Source: Nostoc sp. CHAB 5844 (lineage in GTDB: Bacteria; Cyanobacteriota; Cyanobacteriia; Cyanobacteriales; Nostocaceae). Taken from it: a DNA stretch of 64,000 bases. The notes beneath the pieces were generated by a model. It ran no database searches, had not been told where the DNA came from, and worked only from the letters and a program-made list of their open reading frames with translations. Both the position numbers and the translations under genes were made by a program. Shown here in pieces: positions 7,989 to 16,627 of this stretch (its first letter is position 1; every line of letters starts with the position of its first letter). Where the stretch lies: positions 62,001 to 126,000 of the forward strand of contig NZ_JAIVFW010000014.1 in the NCBI RefSeq assembly GCF_020829595.1. Direction: 5' to 3'.

Positions 7989-8789
7989 TTAAATTGAGAC
8001 TTCTTGAACACTATCAAGATTTTGTAATGGATATTTTATCGTGTCTTCAGTTGCTTGTGTACGTTGACAGCGAGTAGCAAATTGACAGTAATTACAAGCT
8101 TTGCTGCTCTCGACTACTTGCGGAAATGGCTGACCTTTTTGGTAAAGTTTTAGCCAAGTAGTCAGATGGTTTAATAGTTGATTCAGTTCTTTTTCTGTTT
8201 GCTGATGTTGCCTATTATTATAAGCAAATTTTATATTCTGTGGTCTACCTTCGGATTGAACAAACCAGTAAGTCATCGAAATCTTTTCTGGTAAGTATTC
8301 GCTAGTCTCGGCTAATACGTACATATAAAGACGTGTTTGCCAGTTTTGTGCTAATTTGCGTTTATCTGGTGGTTTGGGATAGGTTTTCCAATCTAAAATT
8401 TGCGCTTGTTGGTTATCGGCAATTAATAAATCATATATAACCGTCAGTAAATAATCTTGAACTTGTAGGGTGCGGTAGTGTTCGCTTTCGCGGAAGGTTT
8501 GATTATCTGTTGCAGGTGTGACAATGTCAGGTGCGGCATTGGCAAAAGCAGACATCCAGCTTTGCAGTTGAGCATCTGCTTGCAAGAAACTATCAATTGG
8601 TAAACCCATTTCTCGCTGTTGCATCAGCAAGTGAAAACGGCTACCCAAAGTTTGTCTCTCCTCGTGTTCAGGATCTGAGGGAGAATTGAGTTGCTGTAGA
8701 TATGTATGCTGAAACTGACGAGGACAACGTTCTAGTAAGTTAAGTTGTCCTTGAGATAATCGTAATAAGTTAGTAGAATTTGATAACAT
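7989..8789 (-). CDS. PD-(D/E)XK nuclease with probable Fe-S cluster (AddB/Cas4-like)
   Basis: 266 residues. The nuclease core has VIYD then AQILDWKTY, giving the Asp...Asp-x-Lys catalytic set. One cysteine lies near the N-terminus (ERCPRQF, Cys22) and three near the C-terminus (KACNYCQFATRC). This one-plus-three spacing is that of the 4Fe-4S staple of AddB, Cas4 and Dna2 nucleases. There is no helicase domain and no cas gene nearby, so a solo repair nuclease is the simplest reading. It is transcribed in the same direction as the GNAT-recJ pair but about 180 bases upstream. Confidence 0.85.
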   Translation of the reverse strand: MLSNSTNLLRLSQGQLNLLERCPRQFQHTYLQQLNSPSDPEHEERQTLGSRFHLLMQQREMGLPIDSFLQADAQLQSWMSAFANAAPDIVTPATDNQTFRESEHYRTLQVQDYLLTVIYDLLIADNQQAQILDWKTYPKPPDKRKLAQNWQTRLYMYVLAETSEYLPEKISMTYWFVQSEGRPQNIKFAYNNRQHQQTEKELNQLLNHLTTWLKLYQKGQPFPQVVESSKACNYCQFATRCQRTQATEDTIKYPLQNLDSVQEVSI

Positions 8790-8866
8790 TATTCTATTTT
8801 AGATTTAGAAGCGATCACACTGGTTAATCCTATTTGATTTGTAATAATTTTTATATTGAGCTTTAT

Positions 8867-9145
8867 TTAATAAATAAACCGACTGTTTTGTGGCTCAAAG
8901 ATGCGACACTTTATGCGATCGCATAGACTTTCAATCATTTTTAAATCACACTGACCAACATGAGGAGCAACAATAATACATCTTACAGGGTTATCATCTC
9001 CTAAAAAAAGTTTCCAGCAAGAATTAGTCTGGTTTTCTCCATAGCATCCTGGAAAGCAATAATAAGCGTCATCAAATGAAACTTCTGGGTAAATCTCATA
9101 AATTACATCGATTATTTTAGCTCTACTATCAATAAATATAAGTAA
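8867..9145 (-). pseudogene. Open frame without start codon; small-protein remnant
   Basis: The minus strand is open for 93 codons from an upstream TAA (9146-9148) to TAA at 8867-8869. It contains no ATG, GTG or TTG in the first half. The translation looks protein-like, with YYCFPGCYGENQTNSCWKL and CIIVAPHVGQCDLKMIESL, and is rich in Cys. It lies directly downstream of another small hypothetical gene (9197-9418). I read it as a gene that lost its 5' end, or one that uses a rare start such as ATT. Function unknown. Confidence 0.4.
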
Positions 9146-9196
9146 TTAATGAGATTATTCGTTACAGCTAAATCTCCATTAAAATTATTTAAAATG

Positions 9197-9418
9197 CTAT
9201 TCAACAATAAATCTTGCATATATATGTTTTGGGCTAATTGGACAATAAATGCCAGGCTTTAATTGATGTTGTGTTATCAATTCTTTATCTTCATAAGCAA
9301 TTATGATTAATTCAGAACCGCATACTGCACATAAAATACGACATCCATGTGTATAAATATCAAGAGCTTCCTGTAAATTTTCAGTCTTGCCCTCATAAAT
9401 AAAATTTTTTCTATTCAT
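9197..9418 (-). CDS. Small hypothetical protein (73 aa)
   Basis: 73 residues, no signal peptide or membrane segment. It has a CRILCAVCGSEL segment that could be a short metal-binding knuckle, with only two close cysteines. I do not recognise a family. It lies 14 bases after the stop of the csaB-like gene on the same strand, so it may be its last cistron. Its downstream neighbour is the start-less frame at 8867-9145. Confidence 0.5.
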   Translation of the reverse strand: MNRKNFIYEGKTENLQEALDIYTHGCRILCAVCGSELIIIAYEDKELITQHQLKPGIYCPISPKHIYARFIVE

Positions 9419-9432
9419 CCTTACCCAAAACT

Positions 9433-10479
9433 TTAACTTAAGGCTTCATTCAACAATTCGCGGTGCATTAAGGCTCTATCTACTAAAGATTGAATCTGCT
9501 CTGACAAAAGTGGATCACCATTGGCATAATGTTCAAGCCAAGTTTTACTAATAACATTTGCGTCGTCTGGTAAATTCTCTAAATCCCAGCCAGGTATCGC
9601 TAAATCTTCCATTAAACGATTGACTTTGGGATCATAACTAAGTGCAAAACAGCGACACCCTTCAGCAGCAGCCATAATTAAACTGTGTAACCGCATTCCA
9701 ATGGCCATTTCGACACCACGATATACACCTTTTAAAAGTTGTGGATCTTCCAAACACAATATTTTGCTGACATCTGCAAGATGGGGTTGGATTGTTTGGG
9801 CAATTTCTAAGTCTTCACTTTTTTGAAATGGTAGCAGTAAAATAAATGCTTGCGTAGCTTTTTGAAAATCTACTAATGCTTTAGTTAGGTTAGCTAGACG
9901 TGTTTGAGTGAGTTGAGGATGCGATCGCAATGTTACAGCAACTCTCGGCGCAGGTAAATCCCAAAGTCCGGGGACTCGTTTACTTTCCAACGCCCACACC
10001 GGATCAGGTGCAAGCATATAAGGAATTTGCCAATCCGATAATAAAGCCGCACTGGCGCGATCTCGGACACTAATTTTGGTACATTTAGCAAAATTGCGTC
10101 TTGCTAAAGCGCGAGTTTGTGGACGCAATAAAGGGCCAATACCTTGCGCCCAAGCAATGGTTTTCAAATTCATTGTTTGTGCCAATGTCATCAATCCCCC
10201 ATAATATAGAGGGCTAATGATACTGGTAACATCTTGAATTAAACTGCCACCGCCCCAAATCAAAGCATCGCAGGAACGCAACGCTTGCAGTACAGGTAGC
10301 ATAGCCATACGATTATAAGTTTCTACATTGTAGCGATCGCGTGTTTCTTCTGGATTGCCAGAAAGCACCACAGGCGTTACATGAGATGGCAACATTTGTA
10401 GAAGCGTCGCCAGTAAAGCTTCGTCACCACCGTTACCTTTGCCGTAATAACCAGACAATAACGCCCGCATAGTTCCCAT
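9433..10479 (-). CDS. csaB: Polysaccharide pyruvyl transferase CsaB
   Basis: 348 residues. The start YYGKGNGGDEALLA is the nucleotide-binding opening of CsaB, followed by LIWGGGSLIQDVTS, AWAQGIGPL and a C-terminal GMRLHSLIMAAAEG. These are the hallmarks of the pyruvyl transferases that place ketal pyruvate on cell-wall polysaccharide. In Gram-positive bacteria that modification anchors SLH-domain proteins. An SLH protein is present in this window at 53211, although far away. The frame has two in-frame ATGs, at 10479 and 10470. Cytosolic enzyme. Confidence 0.88.
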   Translation of the reverse strand: MGTMRALLSGYYGKGNGGDEALLATLLQMLPSHVTPVVLSGNPEETRDRYNVETYNRMAMLPVLQALRSCDALIWGGGSLIQDVTSIISPLYYGGLMTLAQTMNLKTIAWAQGIGPLLRPQTRALARRNFAKCTKISVRDRASAALLSDWQIPYMLAPDPVWALESKRVPGLWDLPAPRVAVTLRSHPQLTQTRLANLTKALVDFQKATQAFILLLPFQKSEDLEIAQTIQPHLADVSKILCLEDPQLLKGVYRGVEMAIGMRLHSLIMAAAEGCRCFALSYDPKVNRLMEDLAIPGWDLENLPDDANVISKTWLEHYANGDPLLSEQIQSLVDRALMHRELLNEALS

Positions 10480-10788
10480 CTTGAGATTTTGGATTTTAGA
10501 TGATCAACTTTTTCACTCTAGCCTGAGAACTAGTAATTTTTAACTTTCCAATCAGGGGAAAGATAAGACTAGTTTATAGCTTGTTTCAATTCCTGAAGCA
10601 GCAGTTTGACCAATTATTAAATGGCAACGCAGATATTACGAGTTTCATGCCAGTGGAAAATTGCTCAAGTCTTAAAACTACTATGCGGATGTTCCTTTCT
10701 GCATGACTTCTATAGAATTACCAAAGTTGGATTAGTCACTAGAGATTCTATTAAGATTAATTTTAGCTGTATTTTCAAATCTTAAAAA
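10480..10788. other. Divergent intergenic region
   Basis: 309 bases between the divergent csaB-like and amidase genes. It should hold both promoters. I see no RNA, repeat or additional frame. Confidence 0.4.
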
Positions 10789-11664
10789 ATGAGTTTTAGA
10801 GACTGGGCAACCAGGGTGCTATTAATTTCTCTGATATTTACTGTTTTGAGTGTAGCACTCTTGATTGGCAAAATAAACCAATTACAAACTAATACAATAA
10901 CACCATCAAATCAAGAAATTACTACAGCTTGGAGTGAATATCCTCAAGCACAATTGCAATCAACAAAAAATCAACCACCAAAATCTCAAGGTTCGCCCAA
11001 ATTCTTAATCAAACCGAAACAAAATGCTGGACGATACAGAACTACAGAAGCTTTTGCTAGATATCAGCCTAGATATGAAATTGCGGCGGTAGATCCAAGT
11101 AATTATGGCGATCGCTATATTAAAGACATTAATGGTGTGCCAGTTACCAATCAACCAATCATCGTATTACATGAAACTGGTTATTCTGCCGCTAGTGCAA
11201 TTAATTTCTTTGAGACACCTCATGAAGATGAAAGTGTGCAAGCAAGTTATCATACATTAATTAAATTAGATGGAACTGTTGTTTATTTAGTACCTCCAGA
11301 AAAACGAGCTTTTGGGGCTGCTAACTCAGTATTTGAAAGCTTAAATGGCTCTGAAACTGTGCAGACTAACCCTGATTTGCCGCCATCTGTAAATAATTTT
11401 GCTTATCATGTTTCTTTAGAAACACCACTTGATGGACGTGGTGATAATTATATCCAATTTCATAGCGGCTATACGCAAGAACAATATCATTCTCTAGCTT
11501 GGTTAATTGCTCAAAGTCAAATTCCAGAAGATCGCATAACTACCCATAAAGAAGTTGACCGTTCTGGTCAAAAAGTTGACCCAGTAAGTTTTGATTTTGA
11601 GCAATTCTTGAATTTACTAAATATGTATCGTCAAATTAGTCCAGTGTATCGAGCGCTTGGGTAA
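10789..11664 (+). CDS. N-acetylmuramoyl-L-alanine amidase (Amidase_2 family)
   Basis: 291 residues. Residues 9-28 are an uncleaved membrane anchor or signal (VLLISLIFTVLSVALLIG), and about 30-100 is a low-complexity linker. Residues 120-270 are the T7-lysozyme/PGRP fold: Zn ligands are His128 (LHET), His253 (TTHKEV) and Asp264 (KVDP). It cleaves the lactyl-amide bond of peptidoglycan in the periplasm. Transcribed alone. Confidence 0.88.
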   Translation: MSFRDWATRVLLISLIFTVLSVALLIGKINQLQTNTITPSNQEITTAWSEYPQAQLQSTKNQPPKSQGSPKFLIKPKQNAGRYRTTEAFARYQPRYEIAAVDPSNYGDRYIKDINGVPVTNQPIIVLHETGYSAASAINFFETPHEDESVQASYHTLIKLDGTVVYLVPPEKRAFGAANSVFESLNGSETVQTNPDLPPSVNNFAYHVSLETPLDGRGDNYIQFHSGYTQEQYHSLAWLIAQSQIPEDRITTHKEVDRSGQKVDPVSFDFEQFLNLLNMYRQISPVYRALG

Positions 11665-11739
11665 TACTAAGAGGAGGTAGAAGGCAGGAAGCAGAACACA
11701 AATTAATTCTGAATTCTGACTTCTGACTTCTTCAAATTC

Positions 11740-12447
11740 CTAATCGCGCCACAAAGCAATTCCACCTAACAAACCCGTCACATTAGGTATGAGTTTGACA
11801 TTCAAAGGTAGTTGTAAATTTACCTTAACAGCTTCACCACCACCGATATAGAGATAATCATAATTAAACAAATGCTGCAAAGAGGCGATCGCTTTTTCTA
11901 AACGCCTGTTCCATCTTTTTTGACCATACTTTTCTAAGGCTGCACGTCCTAGTTGTTCTTCGTAAGTCTGCCCTTTACGAAACTGATGGTGTCCCATTTC
12001 CATATTCGGCACGAGTTTACCATCCACAAATAAAGCCGAACCAAACCCAGTTCCCAAGGTAATTACTAACTCTACACCTTTACCTGCGATCGCGCCTAAG
12101 CCTTGCATATCTGCATCATTAATTACCCGTACTGGCTTATTTAAACGTTGCGATAATACTGTTGCGAAGTCAAAGCCAATCCAATCAGAATGCAAGTTTA
12201 CGGCTGTTTCTGTGACTCCGCACCGCACCACACCCGGAAACCCCACAGAAACGCGATGAAAATCACCTTGGGCAGCTGCTAAAACTGCGATCGCATTAAT
12301 TACTACTTCTGGTTTAGCTGGAGATGGTGTATCTACCCGCGCCCTTTCTGTCAGGGGAGTTCCGGTAATATCCAAAACCATCGCTTTGACACCACTACCA
12401 CCAATATCAACCGATAAAGTGCGGATTGAGCCATTTTCATCAACCAT
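11740..12447 (-). CDS. ROK-family polyphosphate glucokinase-like protein
   Basis: 235 residues. The phosphate-binding motif is SVDIGGSGVKAMVLD, followed by VGFPGVV, INDADMQGLG (catalytic Asp) and TLGTGFGSALF. The family zinc CXCGXXGC motif is absent, as in polyphosphate glucokinases, and NMEMGHHQF replaces it. It should phosphorylate glucose using polyphosphate or ATP in the cytosol. The intergenic space to the creatininase-family gene (12448-12566) is divergent and contains HIP1. Confidence 0.82.
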   Translation of the reverse strand: MVDENGSIRTLSVDIGGSGVKAMVLDITGTPLTERARVDTPSPAKPEVVINAIAVLAAAQGDFHRVSVGFPGVVRCGVTETAVNLHSDWIGFDFATVLSQRLNKPVRVINDADMQGLGAIAGKGVELVITLGTGFGSALFVDGKLVPNMEMGHHQFRKGQTYEEQLGRAALEKYGQKRWNRRLEKAIASLQHLFNYDYLYIGGGEAVKVNLQLPLNVKLIPNVTGLLGGIALWRD

Positions 12448-12566
12448 TGAGTTATGCCTTGTTACTACTTGTTATTTGGCTATTATGCGTCCCTGCTTCT
12501 GGTAATATCCTGGTGTGTTGAGAGTCTTCACAACACCTAAAATTAAAATGGCGCGATCGCAGTGAT

Positions 12567-13376
12567 ATGCACAGCTTTATTCCCCCAGAACGCTTTTTCC
12601 CTTACCTCACTTGGACTGATATCCAAGCCATGCCTCATAAGGAAAATGTGGTGATCATCCAACCAGTCGGGGCAATTGAACAACATGGCCCGCATTTGCC
12701 TTTGATTGTAGATGCCGCAATTGGTGTTGGTGTCCTAGGAAAAGCCTTGACGAAGCTAGATGCATACATTCCTGCTTATGCTTTGCCCACACTCTATTAT
12801 GGTAAATCCAACGAACATTGGCATTTTCCAGGCACAATTACCCTCAGTTCGGAAACCCTGACAGCCACGATTATGGAAGTGGGAGAAAGTATCTATAGGG
12901 CGGGGTTTAGAAAATTTGTGTTGATGAACTCCCACGGCGGACAACCGCAAATTATGCAAATGGCAGCGCGAGATTTACATGTCAAGTATGATGACTTTTT
13001 AGTATTTCCTTTGTTTACTTGGCGTGCGCCGAATATTACCAAAGAATTGCTTACTCCTAAAGAAGCCAAATTCGGTATGCATGCTGGAGACGCAGAAACT
13101 AGTATTATGCTGGCAATCTTACCGGAACAAGTGAAATTTGAAAAAGCCATTGCCGAATATCCGCCAGAACGACCCGAAAGTACTTTAATCAGTTGGGAAG
13201 GTCAATTACCTGTAGCTTGGACAACAAAAGATATTAGTAAAAGTGGTGTGATTGGTGATGCGACAACGGCAACCAAAGAAAAAGGCGATCGCATCCTCGA
13301 ATCTGTCTCAGACGGTTGGGTACAAGTAATCAAAGATATTTATGCGTTTAGAATGGCTGGGAAGGAGAATAACTGA
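12567..13376 (+). CDS. Creatininase-family amidohydrolase
   Basis: 269 residues. Metal and catalytic motifs of the creatininase/MftE fold are present: PVGAIEQHGPHLP with Glu38 and His40, Asp49, NSHGGQ in the middle, and HAGDAETSIML. Family members hydrolyse cyclic amides or trim peptides (MftE); the substrate here is not evident. There is no radical-SAM partner next to it. The start at 12567 follows a HIP1 site and lacks a strong ribosome-binding site. Confidence 0.85.
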   Translation: MHSFIPPERFFPYLTWTDIQAMPHKENVVIIQPVGAIEQHGPHLPLIVDAAIGVGVLGKALTKLDAYIPAYALPTLYYGKSNEHWHFPGTITLSSETLTATIMEVGESIYRAGFRKFVLMNSHGGQPQIMQMAARDLHVKYDDFLVFPLFTWRAPNITKELLTPKEAKFGMHAGDAETSIMLAILPEQVKFEKAIAEYPPERPESTLISWEGQLPVAWTTKDISKSGVIGDATTATKEKGDRILESVSDGWVQVIKDIYAFRMAGKENN

Positions 13377-13496
13377 TACTAATTACAAATTGATACTTCC
13401 ACTTCCACCAGTCTCTAGATTTGTTAATCTAGGGGTAGTGCTTGTTAGTAAAACGGGCGATTTATTTTTATCAATAGTAAATTAGAGATAGAAACT

Positions 13497-14024
13497 ATGG
13501 CGGCATTTGAACCTAATAATAATCGTTCTTATAGCCAAGAAGACGTACAACGCATTCTTCAGTTAGCGATCGCCCGTCAAGCTGACGACCAAGAGAAGGA
13601 ATTTTCCTACGAATTGCTGTTAGAAATTGCTGGTGAGTTAGACATAGCACCTGAGTCTTTACAATTAGCAGAACGAGATTGGCGATCGCAACAAAGTGAA
13701 ATTCAACAGCGCCAAGCTTTTGATACCTACCGTCTCTCAAAATTTAAAAAACGTTTAGGTAATTTTGTCATTATCAATAGTTTTTTAATATTAATTAATT
13801 TTTTTGTGGTTTTTCCTAACATTCATTGGTCACTGGGTATTTTACTGTTCTGGGGCTTGACAGTTGGGCTAGATTTTTGGAATAACTTTTATGCCAAAGG
13901 TGAAGCCTATGAAATCGCTTTTCAGAAATGGTATCGCAAGCATCAGCTAAAGCAAAATTTCAATACAGCGATGCAAACTGCTAATACACTTGTCAATAAG
14001 TGGCTGAAGTCATTGCAGATTTAG
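13497..14024 (+). CDS. 2TM-domain membrane protein
   Basis: 175 residues. The N-terminal 80 residues are soluble and helical, with SYSQEDVQRILQLAIAR, a motif also seen in other cyanobacterial proteins with a '2TM' tail. Two membrane helices follow, about 89-107 (FVIINSFLILINFFVVF) and 112-130. The helical repeat and hairpin fit the bacterial 2TM family, which is found alone or fused to sensor kinases. Role unknown; cytoplasmic or thylakoid membrane. Confidence 0.75.
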   Translation: MAAFEPNNNRSYSQEDVQRILQLAIARQADDQEKEFSYELLLEIAGELDIAPESLQLAERDWRSQQSEIQQRQAFDTYRLSKFKKRLGNFVIINSFLILINFFVVFPNIHWSLGILLFWGLTVGLDFWNNFYAKGEAYEIAFQKWYRKHQLKQNFNTAMQTANTLVNKWLKSLQI

Positions 14025-14086
14025 GCGTAGACGCTTTGCGGTGAAGGGGTCAGAGTCTTGGCGGTTCCCGTCGAGTCTGAACCCCT

Positions 14087-14127
14087 GTTAGCGCAGCGTT
14101 AGCGACGTAGGAGCGTCACCCGGAGGG
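14087..14127. repeat. REP-like dispersed repeat
   Basis: GTTAGCGCAGCGTTAGCGACG followed by GAGCGTCACCCGGAGGG recurs with small changes at 61310-61354. It is a palindrome-rich repeat common between cyanobacterial genes and is not coding. Confidence 0.6.
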
Positions 14128-14210
14128 CTTGTCGCTAGACATCGCTCCACTCCCAACTAGAAATTAAAATAAACAAACTGCCTTCCTTTGCCAGAATTCT
14201 GGAGACTTTC

Positions 14211-14807
14211 ATGACAGCAGCAGCAATAGCCACACTTCCAAAAGAATCACCCCTTTTGTTTGATGGAGTGACTTGGAGAGAATTCAAAGCAGTTGAGCAG
14301 TTATTAGACCGTCCGGGGTATCGACTGTCTTTTCTGGATGGAGTTTTGGAGATTCGCAGAATGCCAGGAGAACCCCACGAAACTGTTAAAGAAAGACTAG
14401 GTGCATTGTTAGAACTATACCTGCTCATGGCAGGGTTTGACTTTACTCCCACTGGTTCCATGACTTTGGAGAATGAATCGGGTGGTGTAAAACGAGAAGC
14501 AGATAAATCCTATAAACTGGCTCCTGGTCGAGTACGTCCCGATTTAGCAATTGAAGTGGTGTTTACTAGTGGCGGAATCAACAAAATAGAAGCTTACAAG
14601 CGACTTTTAATTCCAGAGGTGTGGTTCTGGGAAGATGGTGTTTTAGAAGTTTATCATCTACGAAAAGAGGACGACACGCTTCACTATGAAAGAATATCTA
14701 GTAGTGAGGAAGTCAAAGGGATAGATCTGGATTTGTTGTTACGCTGCATTAATATAGCGAATCATGTTGAATCCATCAAAACTTTTCAGCAGGCGCTTCA
14801 GATTTGA
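14211..14807 (+). CDS. Uma2-family PD-(D/E)XK protein
   Basis: 198 residues. The fold pattern is complete: YRLSFLDGVLEIRRMPG at the start, GRVRPDLAIEVVF (Asp and Glu-x-Val) and the Lys of KIEAYKRLLIPEVWFWED. These are the predicted catalytic Asp, Glu and Lys of restriction-endonuclease-like Uma2 proteins. Such genes are highly multiplied in filamentous cyanobacteria and their biological role is unsettled. It is one of three in this window, the others being at 15819 and 51091. Confidence 0.85.
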   Translation: MTAAAIATLPKESPLLFDGVTWREFKAVEQLLDRPGYRLSFLDGVLEIRRMPGEPHETVKERLGALLELYLLMAGFDFTPTGSMTLENESGGVKREADKSYKLAPGRVRPDLAIEVVFTSGGINKIEAYKRLLIPEVWFWEDGVLEVYHLRKEDDTLHYERISSSEEVKGIDLDLLLRCINIANHVESIKTFQQALQI

Positions 14808-14914
14808 CTAGTTTTTAGCGCGAATTTGACAGACCTCTGCCTTTCTCAAAAACTACGGTGTACCCACAAGTTTCTTAATAAGTAAAGTAATGCTAATGCA
14901 TTGTCAAATACATG

Positions 14915-14952
14915 AAAAAGGACTAATGCCACTAATCGCGTCAGTCCTTTTT
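14915..14952 (-). terminator. Terminator of the PEP-CTERM gene
   Basis: AAAAAGGACT (14915-14924) pairs with AGTCCTTTTT (14943-14952). On the minus strand the hairpin ends in a T run just after the stop of the gene at 14979. Confidence 0.7.
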
Positions 14953-14978
14953 CACAAAAAGTATGATTGCTACTTTTA

Positions 14979-15632
14979 TTAACCTAGTTGTTCTGCTTTC
15001 TTCTTCGAGTATCTTCTCTTCATGATTGCTCCAATTCCTAAAGCTACACCTGAGCCAAGAATAGTGACTGGTTCAGGTACTAGTAGTTGAGCGACTGGTT
15101 GAACTTCAACGTTTTGTCGTCTCGGAACAAATGCATTGAATACATTTACATTATTAACATCAACTGCTCTCGTCAAATTAATAGAAAAATCTTCTGTTCC
15201 GTTGTTAACTAAAAATTGTGTTGTTGTGAAATTTATTCTGTCAATAAAAAAATTTCTATTGATGGGTACATTTCCTAAATCATGGGTAACCTGAATTACG
15301 CCTAGAATTGCTGCTGGTGAGCGATTGATTCGAAAATTATTTTGTCCACCAATTATAAAATTAACTAATTGAAGTTCGTTAGGATCATATAATATATCAT
15401 AGGTTAAAGTTCTTAAATTAGCTGCCAATCCATTTGTATTAAAAAATATACTAAAACTAGTAGCTTGATTGCGAACTCTTGGAATATCAAAGATTGGATC
15501 ATTATCTATTTGAGCGCCTGCGGGGACGAAGTTAATCCCTGCACTATACGCTGGACTAGCATTTAGAAGTAAACTCACTATGCCAACTATTAAAAACTTG
15601 CTCTGACGTAATTTTAGTATATTTGATAACAT
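14979..15632 (-). CDS. PEP-CTERM sorting-domain protein
   Basis: 217 residues. Residues 1-30 are a signal peptide (hydrophobic LIVGIVSLLLNASPAYSA). The C-terminus has VPEPVTILGSGVALGIGAIM and a basic RRYSKKK tail, the exosortase sorting signal. The central part has cohesin-like beta-strand spacing (FSIFFNTNGLAANLRTLTYDILYDPNELQ) that recalls scaffold-type beta sandwiches; this is only a resemblance. Monocistronic. Confidence 0.83.
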   Translation of the reverse strand: MLSNILKLRQSKFLIVGIVSLLLNASPAYSAGINFVPAGAQIDNDPIFDIPRVRNQATSFSIFFNTNGLAANLRTLTYDILYDPNELQLVNFIIGGQNNFRINRSPAAILGVIQVTHDLGNVPINRNFFIDRINFTTTQFLVNNGTEDFSINLTRAVDVNNVNVFNAFVPRRQNVEVQPVAQLLVPEPVTILGSGVALGIGAIMKRRYSKKKAEQLG

Positions 15633-15818
15633 AATTTTTTTGATGAATTTATAAGTTTTTTCAAAATTTAATATACAATAGTCATAAATATTAATTTTAA
15701 AATATTATATTTATTTAATAATTAAAATTACAATTAAATTTGTATTTTGGTTAATACTATTGACTTCCACCTTGTACTCAAAGTATCTACAATAAAACTC
15801 TTTCAGCCAGTAGGTTAG

Positions 15819-16463
15819 ATGGAGGAACAGAACCCAACATCATTGTCAAAGCAAATGACCCAAACAACAAAAACCAAAAAATTATTAACTTTTGAGGAGT
15901 ATCTTGCTTATGACGATGGTACAGATACGCGCTATGAGTTGGTGGATGGAGAACTAGTCGAGATGCCCCCAGAAAGTCAGGAAAATAGTAATCTGGCAAG
16001 ATTTCTATTCATTGAACTACTAAAACATTTCCCTTTTTACTTAGTTGCTCATAAGGACACAGAAATTGAGGTAGCGGGGCGACGAGCGAGATGTCGTTTA
16101 CCTGACTTAATGGTTCACACAGAAGAATCTTATGCTGCTCTTGTTGGTGCTACTCGTGCCACTCTCACCCGTGATATGCCACCGCCTGCTTTAGTGATTG
16201 AAATTGTTTCTCCAGGAACAGCAAACCGGATTCGTGATTATCGCTACAAGCGGACGGAGTATGCTGCTAGGGAAATATTAGAGTATTGGATTGTTGACCC
16301 AGAAATGCAACAAATTACGATTTGCCAATGGGTGGAGGGTCAGTATGAGGATAGGGTATTTACAGGTGCAACTTGTATAGAATCAGTAGTAATTGCAGAT
16401 TGGCAGCTAACAGTAGAGCAGGTGTTTAACAGTGTAAACCGACCAAAATTAGCAGATAAATAG
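15819..16463 (+). CDS. Uma2-family PD-(D/E)XK protein
   Basis: 214 residues. The open frame starts at 15819, but the family start ([20 protein letters not shown]) suggests ATG at 15855 as the true start. Catalytic set: LPDLMVH (Asp), [10 protein letters not shown] (Glu) and [22 protein letters not shown] (Lys). This is the Nostoc-type Uma2 subgroup with the '[17 protein letters not shown]' opening and is distinct from the copy at 14211. Role unknown. Confidence 0.85.
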   Translation: MEEQNPTSLSKQMTQTTKTKKLLTFEEYLAYDDGTDTRYELVDGELVEMPPESQENSNLARFLFIELLKHFPFYLVAHKDTEIEVAGRRARCRLPDLMVHTEESYAALVGATRATLTRDMPPPALVIEIVSPGTANRIRDYRYKRTEYAAREILEYWIVDPEMQQITICQWVEGQYEDRVFTGATCIESVVIADWQLTVEQVFNSVNRPKLADK

Positions 16464-16627
16464 AAAGTAACCAGTAGTATTGTAGGTTGGGTTTCCTTGT
16501 ATAGAATTCATACTGAATTCTGAATTCTGAATTTTATTTAGAATAACAACAGATTTTCCACAATATTTCTGATGACAAGTAAATAGTCGCCTTCAGATAT
16601 TGGTCAGATACCTTCAAGAAGTCGATT

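Noticed and set aside
7989-8789. Cas4 of a CRISPR system
   Set aside because: The Fe-S nuclease pattern is right, but no cas1, cas2 or repeat array is in the window.
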